Below, one piece after another: positions 6,101 to 6,101 of a stretch of DNA of 6,101 bases (position 1 is its first letter; every line of letters starts with the position of its first letter). Below the pieces are notes generated by a model. That model saw only the letters and a program-made list of their open reading frames with translations, was not told where the DNA came from and made no database searches. Source of the DNA: an uncultured Eubacteriaceae bacterium (GTDB taxonomy: Bacteria; Bacillota; Clostridia; Eubacteriales; UBA1433); contig CALGIV010000006.1 in NCBI GenBank assembly GCA_937914785.1, positions 1 through 6,101 of the forward strand. The letters run 5' to 3'. The position numbers and the translations under genes were made by a program.

Positions 6101-6101
6101 T

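Overview
The window looks like a chromosomal housekeeping stretch from a Bacillota (Firmicutes) bacterium of moderate GC. The order PP2C phosphatase, PASTA-domain Ser/Thr kinase, RsgA, thiamine pyrophosphokinase is a classic Bacillota block. An anaerobe of the Negativicutes or Clostridia is my best guess, because a radical-SAM AmmeMemoRadiSam pair sits next door; this assignment is inference from gene content only.

Layout. From 1 to 1252 on the + strand are the 3' end of an AMMECR1-domain gene (amrA, or the C-terminal half of a Memo-AMMECR1 fusion) and a complete but short radical SAM gene (amrS), joined by a 4-base ATGA overlap. A strong symmetrical hairpin terminator at 1251-1274 separates them from everything to the right, which is all on the - strand. 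Read in the direction of transcription, that side is: stp (PP2C phosphatase, 5' end beyond the window edge), prkC (PASTA kinase), rsgA (ribosome-assembly GTPase), thiN (thiamine pyrophosphokinase), then a 93-bp AT-rich gap with an ATA trinucleotide repeat, and a DJ-1/PfpI-family gene that converges on the shared terminator.

How the genes work together. Stp and PrkC form a reversible Ser/Thr phosphorylation switch. The kinase carries extracellular PASTA repeats, which in studied homologues sense cell-wall muropeptides or lipid II. RsgA matures the 30S subunit and in Bacillus subtilis is a PrkC substrate. ThiN makes thiamine diphosphate. The four genes are packed with overlaps of 23 and 4 bases and one gap of 10 bases, so they are almost certainly co-transcribed. 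The rpe gene often found between rsgA and thiN is absent. The amrA/amrS pair belongs to a widely distributed three-part system whose bacterial function is, to my knowledge, not settled.

Nothing here is clearly a new system. The points most worth a second look are the missing C-terminal module of AmrS, the rpe-less operon, the overlapping stp/prkC junction, and the trinucleotide repeat upstream of the DJ-1-like gene. No RNA genes, mobile elements or CRISPR arrays were seen.
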